The notes beneath the pieces are model-generated. The model ran no database searches and had not been told where the DNA came from. It was given only the letters and a program-made list of their open reading frames with translations. Below are positions 1 to 11,597 of a stretch of DNA of 64,000 nt, in pieces; within the stretch, counting starts at the first letter, position 1, and each line of letters begins with the position of its first letter. The translations under genes and the position numbers were made by a program. The DNA comes from Tetranychus cinnabarinus (Eukaryota; Arthropoda; Arachnida; Trombidiformes; Tetranychidae). The stretch lies in contig WHVY01000008.1 of NCBI GenBank assembly GCA_022266195.1, positions 124,001 through 188,000 on the forward strand, given 5' to 3'.

Positions 1-1
1 T

Positions 2-1012
2 TATAGACGCAACAGTATTGCATTAGAAGCTATATTCAAAGAAAATGCAGATAATTTCGACTTGTTTATTGGTGATTTCGTTATGATGAATCCAGCCTTT
101 CATGGAGCACCTTTTCCATGTGCATTGCTTCTCTCAATGAACCCACTTCCTCTCTATCCTAATGGACCTCCAGCATGGTCAGGTTTTTCAGTGAAAGAAA
201 AAGATACTGAAAAGTGGAATAAGTTCAGAGAATTGGGCGGTGTTGCTTCAAAAACTTTCCGTGAAAATTTATATTCTTGGTGGCGATCTACTGGAACACC
301 TTTGCCTACTATTCAAGATGCAACACTCGAGAATTGGTTTTATGCTGAACCTGAACAACTTGGAATTTATCATTATCCTGAACTTTTAGATTACCATGAA
401 ATAGGTCCAATAAAGTCTGATAAATGGATTCGTTTGGATTGTGCTATTCGCGAACCAGATAATGTGGAACCATTTGTTATCCCTGAATCATTGAAGCATT
501 TACCAGGAAAATTGATTTACTTTTCACTGGGTTCATTAGGGTCAGTTCAAATAGATTTGATGAAAAGTTTCATTAAAATCTTATCGAAATGTCCTCATCG
601 TTTCATCGTCTCTAAAGGTCCAAAAGGAGATCAACTTGAATTAGGACCAAACATGTGGGGTGAGAATTACGTCAATCAAATAGGTATTCTTGATGTTGTT
701 GATTTGGTTATAACTCATGGAGGCAACAATACATTTTTGGAAACAATTTATGCTGGAAAACCTTTGATTGTAATTCCCTTTTTCATGGATCAACCCGATA
801 ATGCTCAAAGAGCAGTTGACTGTGGAATCGGTTCTCGAATCAATCTTTATGAAATTGATGAAGTAAAAGTTTTAAAGACTATTGAAGAAACATTATCAAA
901 CCCATCATATGCTGAAAAGATAGCAAAAATATCTGCTTCCATGAAATCACCGAAAAACAGAGATAATATTGTCAAAAAGATAGAAAATTTCCTCGAAAAT
1001 TATCAAAAATAA
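2..1012 (+). CDS. UDP-glycosyltransferase, bacterial-type UGT, 5' end outside the window
   Basis: The frame is open from base 2 and ends with TAA at 1010-1012, so the N-terminal part of the gene lies to the left of the window. The visible 336 residues hold the end of the N-terminal acceptor-binding half and the whole C-terminal nucleotide-sugar-binding Rossmann half of a GT-B fold. Recognisable are YFSLGSLG at the start of the C-domain and the donor-binding stretch DLVITHGGNNTFLETIYAGKP followed by IPFFMDQPDNA, the counterpart of the UGT signature with its HGG and D/Q pair. The protein stops soon after this domain and has no C-terminal membrane anchor, unlike animal ER UGTs. This compact form resembles bacterial glycosyltransferases and the spider mite UGT family, which is thought to derive from a bacterial gene. 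Expected role: transfer of glucose from UDP-glucose to small lipophilic compounds, i.e. detoxification of host-plant chemicals or pesticides. Substrate cannot be told from sequence. Confidence 0.9.
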   Translation, partial: YRRNSIALEAIFKENADNFDLFIGDFVMMNPAFHGAPFPCALLLSMNPLPLYPNGPPAWSGFSVKEKDTEKWNKFRELGGVASKTFRENLYSWWRSTGTPLPTIQDATLENWFYAEPEQLGIYHYPELLDYHEIGPIKSDKWIRLDCAIREPDNVEPFVIPESLKHLPGKLIYFSLGSLGSVQIDLMKSFIKILSKCPHRFIVSKGPKGDQLELGPNMWGENYVNQIGILDVVDLVITHGGNNTFLETIYAGKPLIVIPFFMDQPDNAQRAVDCGIGSRINLYEIDEVKVLKTIEETLSNPSYAEKIAKISASMKSPKNRDNIVKKIENFLENYQK

Positions 1013-4000
1013 ATCAACTAATTAAGTAAAATGGGATCTTAGTGAATAAATAATCTTTTCATTTCCATGAGTCTAAATCTCTTGACTATCAAATATCTTG
1101 CGGTTTACGGTCGACTCCGCCTCGCGTCTTAATGCTACTCCAATGAACGGATCCAACTAATAGCCTGATGATTGTTTATCATGTTAATGTTCAAATTAAT
1201 CAGATGATACGTCAAAAGTGAAAATTAGATAAACTGTAAGAATTGCAATGAGTTTACACTTGACAACATTTCAGAGATCAAAAGGCAGAAATTGCTTGAA
1301 ATGGAAAAATTGAAAGAAAAGAAAGAGATGATAAGTACTTTATCCAAGTTGATGATCAACCTCATCATGGTAGTCATCATCACCACTAACTACATGAAAT
1401 CATGAAAATTGCTTCAAGTATTAAAAAAGAGTAAGAACTTGATCTCGAAATTTTTCACTTTCACTTTCAATTTGACTTTCATTTTTGCTTTCATCTGAAA
1501 ACAAGTTTAAGATCCACTTTTGATCAACATCACCACCATTATCATCATCATCAACATGATTATCATCCTGAATAGTAACGAATTGAGGACAAACTAATCC
1601 TTTCATATTTGTACTTTTTAATGAACAAAAAAGTTAATTTGATTAATACATGTAAAAATGAAGGGAAGCAATTTTTTCAAGGGAAGTAAAAAAACAGTTT
1701 TTATATGTCAGTAAGCAAATGATTTCAAGAATACAGCCATGAAAATCAAGTTGAACCTCGATAACTTATCATCATGCATATTGTTTTACAAGTAAATCAA
1801 TGGTCAATCATTTAAGAATCAATTGATCATCATAATGGTGAAAAACGACAATTACTACAACATTATCAAGAGTGTTTGTTTTAAACAAACCAACTTGCCT
1901 GATCAATCCTTGATTAACCATTGATTAACCAGACAATGCAGCAAATGATTAGGTTTTAAATTCATTTTTTCATGGCTCTTTTAATGTCTGCATGGAAATA
2001 ATAAATTTCAAGATTTATAAGCATCTTTTACTTCACAGGAGATCCTCATGATATTATAATATTAAAAGACCTTGACAAAGCTGAGTTGGAAATGAAAATT
2101 GTAATAACAAGCAATGTAAACACCCAGTGACGTGAAACAAGCTGAATGTATATATTTTTTTTGCTTAACTTTAACATTTTCTGTTGGGCTAAATAGAAAC
2201 TCTTTTAATCATGAAAAATATACATTGGAATCATAATGTGTTTGGATGTTTGGAAGAAAAAACAAGTTGAACAACTGAACAGAAAAGTGTTTTTGCTTAA
2301 GAAAGTGAAGGAAGAGTTGATGAGACTTGAACCTTGATTGTTGATTATCAATATGATATTTAAATTTTCAAGGAATTTCCAGGATTAAATTTCTGGTTAA
2401 ATGATTGGTTTTTGTTTTGTCTCAGTTTAGGTAAACCCAATCAATTTTACATGGGAATGTTTCAAATGAGTAAATGAATGAACCTGAAAATGTATTTCAA
2501 GTTGTGTTTACATTTTTCATTGTGTGCCAAAGACACCTTTATATTTAGTCAAGTACTTGAGGCACTTGAGTTTGAGTTTTTCCTGGTTTATTAAACTGAT
2601 TTTTTACACAAATTTTGGTCATCATTTATGCTTGGTTTATTTGCTGATCAATTGCCCTAAACTGTTAAGTAAACAGATAAAGATTGTGATTGTTGTTTGG
2701 ATCATTAGTCATTTCAATTGACACTTTGATTTTGAATCAATCAATTTGATCAAGGTAAATATAGTAAGATTACTTTAATTGCTTGAAATGAGACAAAAAT
2801 TGTAAGATAATGTTTGCTATTAATGGAGGTGAATATTATTGTCTGTTGTTATCGATTGATTCTGAGTGAAGAAACAAGACACTCAAAGGAAGATATTTTG
2901 TCTGATAAATTATGTAATTGCTATTAGCAACAGTTTCCTGGAAATTCCAATACTTGATTAAAGTTACAAACAATTAACTCTCAGCTAACTGCGAAATTAA
3001 TTTTTGTATTTTAATAACTTGAGCTATCAAAGAGTCTAACAAGACTTGAGTTTTGTAAAGCTTTTTGTAACTGCCTAAGAATCAATCGATAATATGAATA
3101 TGTTGTTAACAGCTATTAACGATGATTGTAACAATTGTAATTCTAGGTCAAACGTTTGCTAGATTGTTGAATGAAAAAATGACTGAGATCGATAAAGTAT
3201 TTTCAGCAATATAAATCATGATTCAAGAAGCTGAAGTTTTACCTTCTTTAAGGTGTAACTTCAGATTGTAAAAAAACAAAATCATCTTAATCTAATGGTT
3301 GCTTGAAATTGACAATTATGGGTGAATGAATTGCAATTGAAAATCAACAAAAGGTGAAAACAATAAAAGTAATAAAATTGAAGGTAAAAGTTGTAAATCG
3401 GAAAGTGAATGATTTCGGTGAAATCAGGGACTATCCGGATGTTGGCAGGGGTCAGTGAAATTACAAAGGATTTTGTTGAACAAGTTTTTCATATCAATTG
3501 GGCTCGAGTTGAATTAACTCTGATTGATGAACAAAAATTAGGGGAAAAGGAAGAGTTGGTAATACTGAAGAAAAGATCATTTCAATGAAAGTCGCATTAA
3601 ATTTCAATTGAAATTGATGAAATATGAGGAAATTAAAATCATCAATTAAAGTTATTGCACAGCAAAAAGGGTGAAATCGGATGATATTGAAACAGAGTTA
3701 TTGGGAAAAGGATGAAGCAAAAAATTGGCATAAAGCATAATGTCGATGGATTATCATTGACTCTAATATGTTTTAAATTAAGGTTGCTTTAAAGGTAATT
3801 GTAAGACGAAAAATAAGGTTAAAATGAGCAAAAAAATGGATACAAAAGCAATACAGCAAACAAGTGATTGAACGTAGTGTACATTTACCCAATAGAGTTA
3901 CATAATAACTATCGAGGATTGTGTTGGTAAAAAAAGCGAAATTAAAAGTACGGTAAAGCAGACAAAAAAATGTGATTAAATGCTGGTTATGTGATTACTA

Positions 4001-4646
4001 CGAAAAGCACAATGGAAAGTTAACTCAACGAAAACCTACTTTTGAACAATCCTTCATTTTCAAGAGGTTCATTCTCTTCGGCTGAGCCATCAGTGAGAAA
4101 TGGTGAAAGTGATCTTGCTATGTTTCTATTTATTTCCAGATTTAAAGTGTCTGGATAGTTTTTACCTAAATTAGATCAGGGATTACCATAAATAAAAGAG
4201 ACCAATCGATGTTTCGGATGTACAAATTGAATAAACCCAAAGAATTAATGTAAATAGAACACAGGAAAGTGGGTAGGAAGAAAAGGTGGAGTGTGGTGAG
4301 TCAAAGATGTACAGTAATACAGGTAATGAGGAATCTTTTTTCTTGCTTAAGTTTTTTTCAAAGACACCAGTTCGTGTTTATCAACTAGAAAAGGACTAAA
4401 ATTTTGAGCATTTTCGAGAGTAATTTAAAGCTAAGTTTATGGGTTAAGCTAGTGACTTTCATTGTTCAAATGGTTCAGTTTTAGTACCCAAAAATGGTCT
4501 TGATTGGAAACAGACTCGGCATTGTAAGTTATTCCCACGCAGCCTCATTATCTGAGGTATTACTGTACAGGGTATTTAGATAGTTTATGCCATAGGGTAA
4601 AATGTACGAGAAATTGTTTTCATTTTTTATTCGGAAAACCTTGCAA
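1013..4646. other. Intergenic, no gene recognised
   Basis: About 3.6 kb between the UGT stop and the NPC1-like gene. Only short, non-conserved open frames occur, for example a 61-codon acidic frame on the minus strand at 1421-1606 built over a CAT/ATC-rich stretch. A short GC-rich patch lies near 1100-1140. If the NPC1-like gene is spliced onward, this stretch would be part of its intron, but I see no further NPC1 exon here. Confidence 0.5.
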
Positions 4647-4652
4647 TTTATT
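4647..4652 (-). terminator. Polyadenylation signal AATAAA for the NPC1-like transcript
   Basis: AATAAA on the minus strand about 100 bases after the TAA at 4749-4751. A second AATAAA lies at 4631-4626. The pair supports a transcript that ends here rather than being spliced to distant exons. Confidence 0.4.
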
Positions 4653-4748
4653 GGGTACGATTGCACACAGGTTTGTGCTTTTGTTTCCCCTTGGAATAAA
4701 CTTTCTAAATGCCAGAGGAGAGAGAATGAAGGACTAATGGTTGAAGAT

Positions 4749-5934
4749 TTACTTACGAGAGAGTGATTTGTTTTTCTTGAGAAATAGGTTTATAAAATAA
4801 ACTGAGCTTGTGATAAATATTAAAGCAAAGAGTAAATAGCCGATTATAACAGCTGCTGGATGTCCAAAGAAAGTGAAAGGTTCTGGTGGTGGCGGAAGTT
4901 TTCGGGCACTTCTGGGAAGTACATCAATAGCACAGGTTTGCTCACAGTCGGAACAGCTACATGGGTCAAATCCAAGGCCAATACTTTTATGGCAAGGAAT
5001 TGGCTGAGCGGACATGGGATAAAATTTTAGCCCATCATTCGTTGTTATTTGTGTCTCTTGAGTGAATGTGAAGTTTATTTGTACTGGTGAATGTCCTCCT
5101 GATCGATGTGAAAGTCCCATGAAATTCAACCATTTTCTGTAGGTACATTCACCATCATCGGTGATACCGCACATAATGGTTAAGGCAGGAAGGTTAAGAG
5201 GAGTTTGGACAGATTTACATGACTGATGAAGACCTTTCGCAAATGTTTCAGACATAAAATAAGTTGTATTTTGAACTTGCAGTTTTTCTGGCGATGATTC
5301 TAAAGGTACTACTTTTGTAATGTTTATGAATTGACTTTGTCGTGATGAACAGGTCATCTCACAGAATATTTGCTTCCAATTATAAAAACAAGATGGACAT
5401 CGGCCCAGAAATTGGTTAGGTGCTTCATAAGATTTCTCTAAAGCATCAATCTGTTCCAGTGAACAACAAACTGGTGGGTTATCATTATTAAGGAATAGAT
5501 TGGGACACAGTTCTTTGAGTGTAGCTCTGTATGTCTCATTTGCGATGGGTTGCGGCGTGTGAGGTTCATAACATGGTATTGGTGATTGAAAAGTTCCTCC
5601 GTGGCCGCAAATACCACCGAGAACACATTTAGCTTCTGGTGAAGATGGCAAAGCTTGAGCTTGTAAAGGCGAGGTTGTGGGTTGAGTTAAAGATGATTCA
5701 CCGGTAACAATCTGTAGCAACATAAACAAGGAGAACATTTAGTTGAGTCCAAAGTAATAAACATTTGTTAATCAAGTACATAATTTATTAAATTAAACCA
5801 GATAACGCGATCAGTAAAATTAATATCAGAGAAGAAAGTCAATAAAGACAAGGGCATATGTAAGTTATAAAAAATTAGCTTACCTTAAGAATAAGAGTAA
5901 CCAAAATAGAAGTAATGGTAATTTTTGAATCCAT
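4749..5934 (-). CDS. NPC1-like protein: N-terminal sterol-binding domain plus first membrane helix
   Basis: Two exons. Exon 1 is 5934-5884: ATG and 17 codons (MDSKITITSILVTLILK, a signal peptide) before a GTAAGC donor. Exon 2 starts at 5711 after TTGCTACAG. An in-frame ATG at 5738 lies inside the intron and is not the start. The mature part is the cysteine-rich NPC1 N-terminal domain (motifs CGHGG, NPPVCCS, LGRCPSCFYNW, CSSRQSQF, FDPCSCSDCEQTC), followed by a proline linker and one membrane helix, then KKNKSLSRK and TAA: about 337 residues. Full NPC1 has about 1,280 residues and 13 helices; its N-terminal domain binds cholesterol in the late endosome lumen and hands it on. At the end of exon 2 a good donor (CTC|GTAAGT, cut after 4757) overlaps the stop. 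So either the gene is spliced to exons beyond the window, or it ends here at nearby AATAAA signals. Family assignment is firm; completeness is open. Confidence 0.85.
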
Positions 5935-6882
5935 TTTTACACTAGCTTGTATTACACCAATGTCATTAATTAGTTCACTTTTAGTTAACCAATTACTTCA
6001 CAATTGGACACAAGCACAAACAAAACAACATCAACAAAAACAAATTTAGATGAAAAAAAAGACTCTCTGATTTACACAGGCATGTGAAAAAATGAACAGG
6101 TTACCTATTTGTAAAACTAGAGAAGTGAAAAGAAAAATATGATAAAAATATACTAACTATAGGATTGAAACAATTTAATTTGACTATCTTTCAATTGAAT
6201 GGATTGTCTGCTGTTTGAATTAACACAAAAGGAAAATTAATCCCAATCAAAACAACTAACCAAACAAAATCAGTTACACTACCCAACACTCAACAGTAAA
6301 TTCAAACATATCATTAATAGTAGAGAAACTTGCCGCTAGAAGCTTACTTTCTCCCTTTTCTGACTGAGAAAAACATTTTCTCATTTTCTTCATGAAAATG
6401 TCATGAGGTTTAACTCACTTCACTTTTTTACTCACTTTTATCTTCATCTTCTCTTTCATTACCTCTTTATTTGTTTTTTATCTTTCTATTTGCCTCATCT
6501 TAAAGTTCATAAGATCAGGTCAACTTCGGCGTTTTATATCTTGTCGTTACTTCACCTTGATTTGAAAGGTTAACCAAGTTGAAACCCTGTTAATGTTGCT
6601 TGTTTCATGTACAGTTGTTGTTGATGATGATAGTGATGATGAAGAGGAGAAAGATTGACCATACAATCAGGTCAACTTGGCCAGTTTCAATCTTGATGTT
6701 AACTGTAAATTGAAAGGTTAACCAAATCCTGTTGATGATCATTTTCATGATGTTGTTAATGATGTAGATGGTAATGACGACGATAAGGATTAACCGGAAA
6801 TAATTTCATTTGCAAAAAGGAGACAAAAAATAGTGAATTCGAAGAAAAAGGAAGCGATTTGCAATTGAAATGACCAAAAAAC
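5935..6882. other. Upstream region of the NPC1-like gene, no gene seen
   Basis: No open frame of interest. It holds the presumed 5' UTR and promoter of the NPC1-like gene on the minus strand and two loosely similar stretches near 6515-6590 and 6665-6730, both with GGTCAACTT followed by AAAGGTTAACCAA. Confidence 0.4.
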
Positions 6883-6954
6883 GGGCCTGACCGGGATTTG
6901 AACCCGGGACCTCTCGCACCCAAAGCGAGAATCATACCCCTAGACCATCAGGCC
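6883..6954 (-). tRNA. tRNA-Pro (anticodon UGG)
   Basis: On the minus strand a complete cloverleaf can be drawn. The acceptor stem is GGCCTGA paired with TCAGGCC. The anticodon stem CTCGC/GCGAG closes a seven-base loop TTTGGGT with anticodon TGG. The T arm is CCGGG-TTCAAAT-CCCGG. The A box (TGGTCTAGGGG) and B box (GGTTCAAATCC) are intact, and a run of six T follows the 3' end as the polymerase III stop. CCA is not encoded, as expected in a nuclear gene. It decodes CCA and, by wobble, other proline codons. Confidence 0.97.
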
Positions 6955-7200
6955 GCCATATAAGAAGTTCGATTAAAATGTTATATAATCATTGTCCACG
7001 CGCTTTTCAACTGTTTCTTTATATTTCCATATATTTTATTATATTTTATTATTCAAATCGATTCGGCAGTAAGTATTTAATCTAAATTGATAAATTAATC
7101 ATAAAGAGTTGAACTGATATGAAACTATTCTGATTTTGTTAGGTAACCACTTGACTAACAAGTGACTTGAAAGTGACTTGAGTCTTTGGCTTCTTGCTTG

Positions 7201-7416
7201 TCAATTGTCCATTGAGATTTTGGCTCCTACTGAATCCAAATCATTCCCCGCCATGAGTCTACAACCTTTTCCTCCAAAGAAATTTACTTTTTGCCCAACA
7301 CACACCAATCCATTCCGACCGTCTCTACTAATGGCTGTATAATTAAGCGCTGGTGATGGATCAAATTGAAGTATTAGCTTATTATTTGATGGCGAGATTT
7401 TTTTTCGATCTTTAAT
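7201..7416 (-). other. Coding-like open frame without a start codon, unassigned
   Basis: A minus-strand frame open from 7416 (after an in-frame TGA) to TGA at 7201-7203, 71 codons. Its composition looks like a folded protein rather than AT-rich noise: it contains PALNYTAISRDGRNGLV, VCVGQKVNFFGGKGC and RLMAGNDLDSVGAKI. The only ATG codons are late (RLMAG and ISMDN), so it would have to be a terminal exon or a gene fragment. Upstream AG dinucleotides could serve as acceptor, for example before ATCGAAAAAA. I do not recognise the family. The stretch is clearly richer in G+C than its surroundings. The plus strand is also partly open here, so the coding strand is not certain. Confidence 0.35.
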
Positions 7417-7659
7417 TCATCTACTTGTTTGATATTTTCATTTATTGTGCTTTTACCGTTTGGTGTGAATGGTGTGAATGGTGTGAACCCGAATTTCGTT
7501 CTTTTGGTTAACTCAATGCTTATCCATTTTCGTATTGAATTTGGTTTTTGAAATGTTGTTTAGTTGCTGTTTATGATTGATATTTGTGAAACATTTAACA
7601 TAAAAGCAAATATTCAACATAAAAATTGTGATTCGTATTGTAAAGAAATGAGAATTATT

Positions 7660-7665
7660 TTTATT
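7660..7665 (-). terminator. Polyadenylation signal of Bre1
   Basis: AATAAA on the minus strand about 200 bases after the Bre1 stop codon, in an AT-rich 3' UTR. Nothing else is seen between 7417 and 7860. Confidence 0.5.
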
Positions 7666-7860
7666 TATCTGTAATTTTTTTTCAACTTTTAAAAATGCTT
7701 ACAAGGGAAGAAAAAATGGGAAGAGAAATTAATTTTATAATAGTATTAAGGGAATAAAGAATAGAAATCGAGAGAAGAAAAAAATAGATGAAGTGTGAGA
7801 GAAAAAAGCGAAGAGGAAAGAGTAGAGGATATATTTGCAGATATTTATGGACAATAAATA

Positions 7861-10800
7861 CTAACCCAAGTACAGTCTATGGAAATCGTTGGCACCAAAA
7901 AGTGCATTACATTTAGGACATTTCCTTTGCCTAGTTTCGTACCTGGTTTTTAGACATTCATAACAAAATACGTGGAAACATTTTGTCAGTACAGCGTCTT
8001 TACGATTAGTTTTACAAGATGGACAAGTTAATTGGGATTTATATTCTTTAATTTCCTCTTGTAACACTTCATCTGCTGTTGTCGCTAGTTCGAATTTCTT
8101 GGCTCTTTCATATAATCTTCGCCAAGTCATCACTTCCTCTTGAAGTCTTTGATTCTTAAATGCTTCTTGTTGTAAAGTTGACGTTTTATCTGCCACAGTA
8201 GCTTGCGCTTCTTTCAATTGACTTAAATATTTATCCAAATGTAGCTTTAAATCTGCTGCTGATTGAGCCGATTCAATGGCTTTACGGCGATTTTGTTCCA
8301 TGGCCTGTTGCGTTAAACTTAATTCTTTTTCTACAGTGGATAAATTATTTTGTAACAATCTTTCTTTCTCTTCCAATTTTCTGACCACTTGGTTTTGTGC
8401 TTCCACTTGAGCTTTTAAATTGATTACTTGTAGGTTAAGATTTTCTTTCTCCTCCTTGAGTAAATTTAAGATCCCTTGAGACTTGATTCTTTCGGACATT
8501 AATTTAAAATTGGCATCATCTTTTTCTCGTAACTGTTGCATTAAACGTAAATTTTGCTCTTGCATATCTTCAAAAGCATTACCGGTCACCTCCATCTCAT
8601 TTAATAGAGCTTCATCCTCTTGTTTTTGAGTTGCTAACAGTTTTTGTAACTGTTGAATACTTTCCTTGTACTTGGTTATTTCTCGCTGTGTTTCCTCGTC
8701 GGTATATTTTCTTCGATCACGTCTGTCAGATTCCTGGTATTTAGCTAATTGTTTCTTTAATTCTTCAACTTCCATTCTACTTTTCTTTTCTGCTGTCATC
8801 AGGGCAACTTTATCCCTCTGATCTCTTTGACTGTTTTTGTACATTTCTATCACCAATTTCATATCTTTGTTTTGTTGAGTAACCGCTCTAAGTTGCTTTT
8901 GTAGGTCTTTAATTATTAAATCAGGCTCAAGTCTTCTACCACTGCTACTATTACTGTTCGTACTAATACTAATTCCACCTGCGTTTCCACCAACAGCGGT
9001 ACTTTCATTTTTTTCATGACTAATTCCAGCGCGAGGTGTGGTTGCTTTTTCACTTATATCACCGGAATCCTCTTTTTTAATATGATGGTGATTCGATCGA
9101 TGAGTATGGCTAGAAGTATGTGAATGACTTGAAATAGGAATGTTACCAGACGTTGTTGTGGTTGTTGTTGTTGATGAAGAGCTCGAATGAATATTGATCT
9201 GACTATTATCTTCACGTTCTTTTTTGATTGTGACAGTAGTGTCATTAATGCTGCTTGACTCGTCAGGTTTTTTCTCATCAACTTCTTTGATCCCTTCTTT
9301 AACAATGCCCAGGTCTGATCCGGAATCAGTTCTCTGTCTTTTAGTCGGCGGATCCTCACTATTTTCAACATCAGGCTCAGTTTTAATATTCATTTTGATA
9401 TTTGCGTTAACAGGTTGACTAACATTGTTACTAGTATCAGTACTGCTATTGGTAGTGTTGGTATTATTGTTGCCATTGTTGTTGTTATTGATACTAATGT
9501 TGGCGTTATTACTGTTGGTACTAGATGTTAAATTTTGATGTTGAGTTTCACAAGTGTGTTTCAATTTATTTAAATCATGTTGAGCTTCTTTGAGACGACG
9601 CTTATACCTTAGGGCTTCCCCTTTTAATTGGGTATTGTGATTTTGAAGGCTTGTAATTAAATGTCTCATCTCCTTGTTGATAGGACCCGTTTGTTCATTG
9701 GCAGCAATTGCTTGTTCAAATTCAATCCTCAGCATTTCATATTCCTTTTTAACTTGCTCCAATTGATCTTCTAATTGAATAATCTCAGTTCTAAGTCTTT
9801 TTTGCATCACGAGTTCTTCTGATTCCATGTGTTCAATTTGACGAAGGTGATCATTTTTCGATTTAATCATCATATTTCTAGTTTCTTCTAGTTGTGTCTT
9901 AAGATGCATGGATTCATTATAAAGCACAGAGAAATGGGATTGAAGACATTTATATTCAACAGTTTCCACAACAACGGATTCAGGCAAGGTTTGAAGGTCC
10001 ATTTTTAACTTTTCAATCAATGTCAAAGCATCTTTATGAGCAGAGTTCAAAGTTTCAAGTTCATTTAATCTTTTATTGGCCAATTCTTTATACTCTTCCA
10101 GTTCCTTCTGCATATCTTCAAATTTAGTATGATTGACATTATCACGACTTTTTGCACTTTTTCCATTAGAGCAAAAATCATAGTCACCACCGGACATCTG
10201 GATTGTTTGCAGTTTCTCTCGAGCTTCTTGTAAATGTTCTTGCAACCTGATCTCTTTGGATCGAGTACGATTAAGCTCAAATTCTAGATCGTCTATTCGA
10301 GCTTTTAACTCATCATTTCTGGCTTCCATTGATTCCACGCTATCCTTCATTTCACTAAATTTGAGGCTCATCTTATGGTGTTTCTCATGTAAAGATGTAA
10401 CCAAGGCATTAAGATTTTTATTTTCATTTTGCAATTCTTGGTTGGCTTTTTTAACAGCCTCATCAAGACTAGGAGTACTCTCACCATTATCAGTGTCACC
10501 TAAGACAAAAAAGAGAAAAAATAAATATGAAGAGAAAGAGTAAATAGAAAAGAAAAGAGAAACCAATTGACAGGCTATTCTTGTTCACCGGTTAGATGAT
10601 TGGTAAAATTAGTTGGGATTGAAATCAAATCACATCAAGCCTGAAAACAGGCCAATCAGATGGGTATAAAAATATAGAAGCAAATAAAGATGCTAAGATG
10701 ATTTAAAAAAGCTAATGATGAGCAAAAGGTTAACATAGGAAAAATAAGTGTTTTACCAGAAAACAAAGCTAGACCTCAGCATCATCAACCCCATTTAACA

Positions 10801-11310
10801 GTTGCAAAATCATCTTAAATCAAGAGAACATGAAATGATTTCTTTTGAATTAGGGAAGGAATAGGTTGATAACATACCGTCACCAATGTTTTTACCTTTC
10901 AAAGCAAAGGTTATTTTCTCATTTCTTTGTACAATTCTGTCAAAGGTGGCGATTACTTTACTAACAGCTCTCTTTGACACTTCAACCCGTTGTCGAAGAT
11001 TCTCCTCCAACTCATCCTTATCCCAATTAGATAATTGTGATATAAAACTGGTGGTAGCTTCATTCTCATTGTCATTCTCTTGCTGGTCAGAGGTTTCGGC
11101 ATCAAACCTTTGTAACAGGATCCTTAAATCTTCATTTAATTGGTTCCAATATCGGTTAATAACATAAACAATGGCTTCTGCTGATGTTTGTTTCTTTTCC
11201 AGTTGTTCTATCCGTTGTCTTAAATCAGCTTCGACCTTGGTTTTAGTCTCTAATCGTTCACCAAGCTTTTTATTCTGAAATTTAAGAATCTTAATGTCAA
11301 ACTGTTCCAT
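7861..11310 (-). CDS. Bre1: E3 ubiquitin ligase Bre1 (RNF20/RNF40 family)
   Basis: Two exons: 11310-10878 and 10499-7861, joined G|GT to read NIGDGDTDNGES. The donor is GACG|GTATGT and the acceptor GTCTTAG; the 378-base intron is phase 1. An upstream TTG in frame is not the start; MEQFDIK begins at 11310. The product has 1,023 residues, close to the usual 1,000. Nearly all of it is coiled coil (residues about 1-145, 155-430, 585-960), with an Asn/Ser/Thr/His-rich acidic insert at about 430-580. The last 56 residues are a C3HC4 RING (CPSCKTNRKDAVLTKC, FHVFCYECL, KCPKC) ending HRLYLG, the typical Bre1 C-terminus. Bre1 works with the E2 Rad6 in the nucleus to monoubiquitinate histone H2B, which is needed for H3K4 and H3K79 methylation and for elongation. 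The gene diverges from the small coiled-coil gene at 11598, with only 287 bases between the ATGs. Confidence 0.97.
10757..10837. repeat. 81-bp dispersed repeat inside Bre1 intron 1
   Basis: The stretch beginning ACCAGAAAACAAAGCTAGAC and running to AAATCAAGAGAA recurs almost unchanged at 42797-42877, in the same orientation, inside tankyrase intron 1. Both copies sit in introns near a 5' coding exon. The flanks do not match. Confidence 0.85.
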
Positions 11311-11597
11311 AATTGGCAAACAAATAAAATTAAATTAATTAAGTTAAACATTTGAGATCAAATAAAGCAAAAGAAAAATGGAAACATTAGTAAATGCAGA
11401 GACATTCCCTTTTTTCCTTCTTTCAGAAAAGTACAGTGAGGGGACAACAACTCATTACTTCCGGTTCCCTTTCTTTAATAATTACAAAAATCAAGTTATT
11501 AAATTAATTGTGAACTTATTAGCCAATTGTTTTCATGAGAAAATCAAATTAAACATTATCCAACAATCTAGAAGGAAGATTTAATCCAAAAGCTGAA
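11311..11597. promoter_or_regulatory. Divergent promoter region between Bre1 and the coiled-coil gene
   Basis: 287 bases separate the two start codons, which face away from each other, so both promoters and 5' UTRs must lie here. No TATA box is obvious. The part from 11488 on is duplicated upstream of tankyrase (38765 onward). Confidence 0.6.

Noticed and set aside
5438..5626. 62-codon frame on the minus strand inside the NPC1-like exon
   Set aside because: Overlaps the NPC1 frame in another phase; the NPC1 frame has clear domain identity.
9054..9371. 105-codon minus-strand frame in Bre1
   Set aside because: Out-of-phase reading of the Bre1 low-complexity insert.
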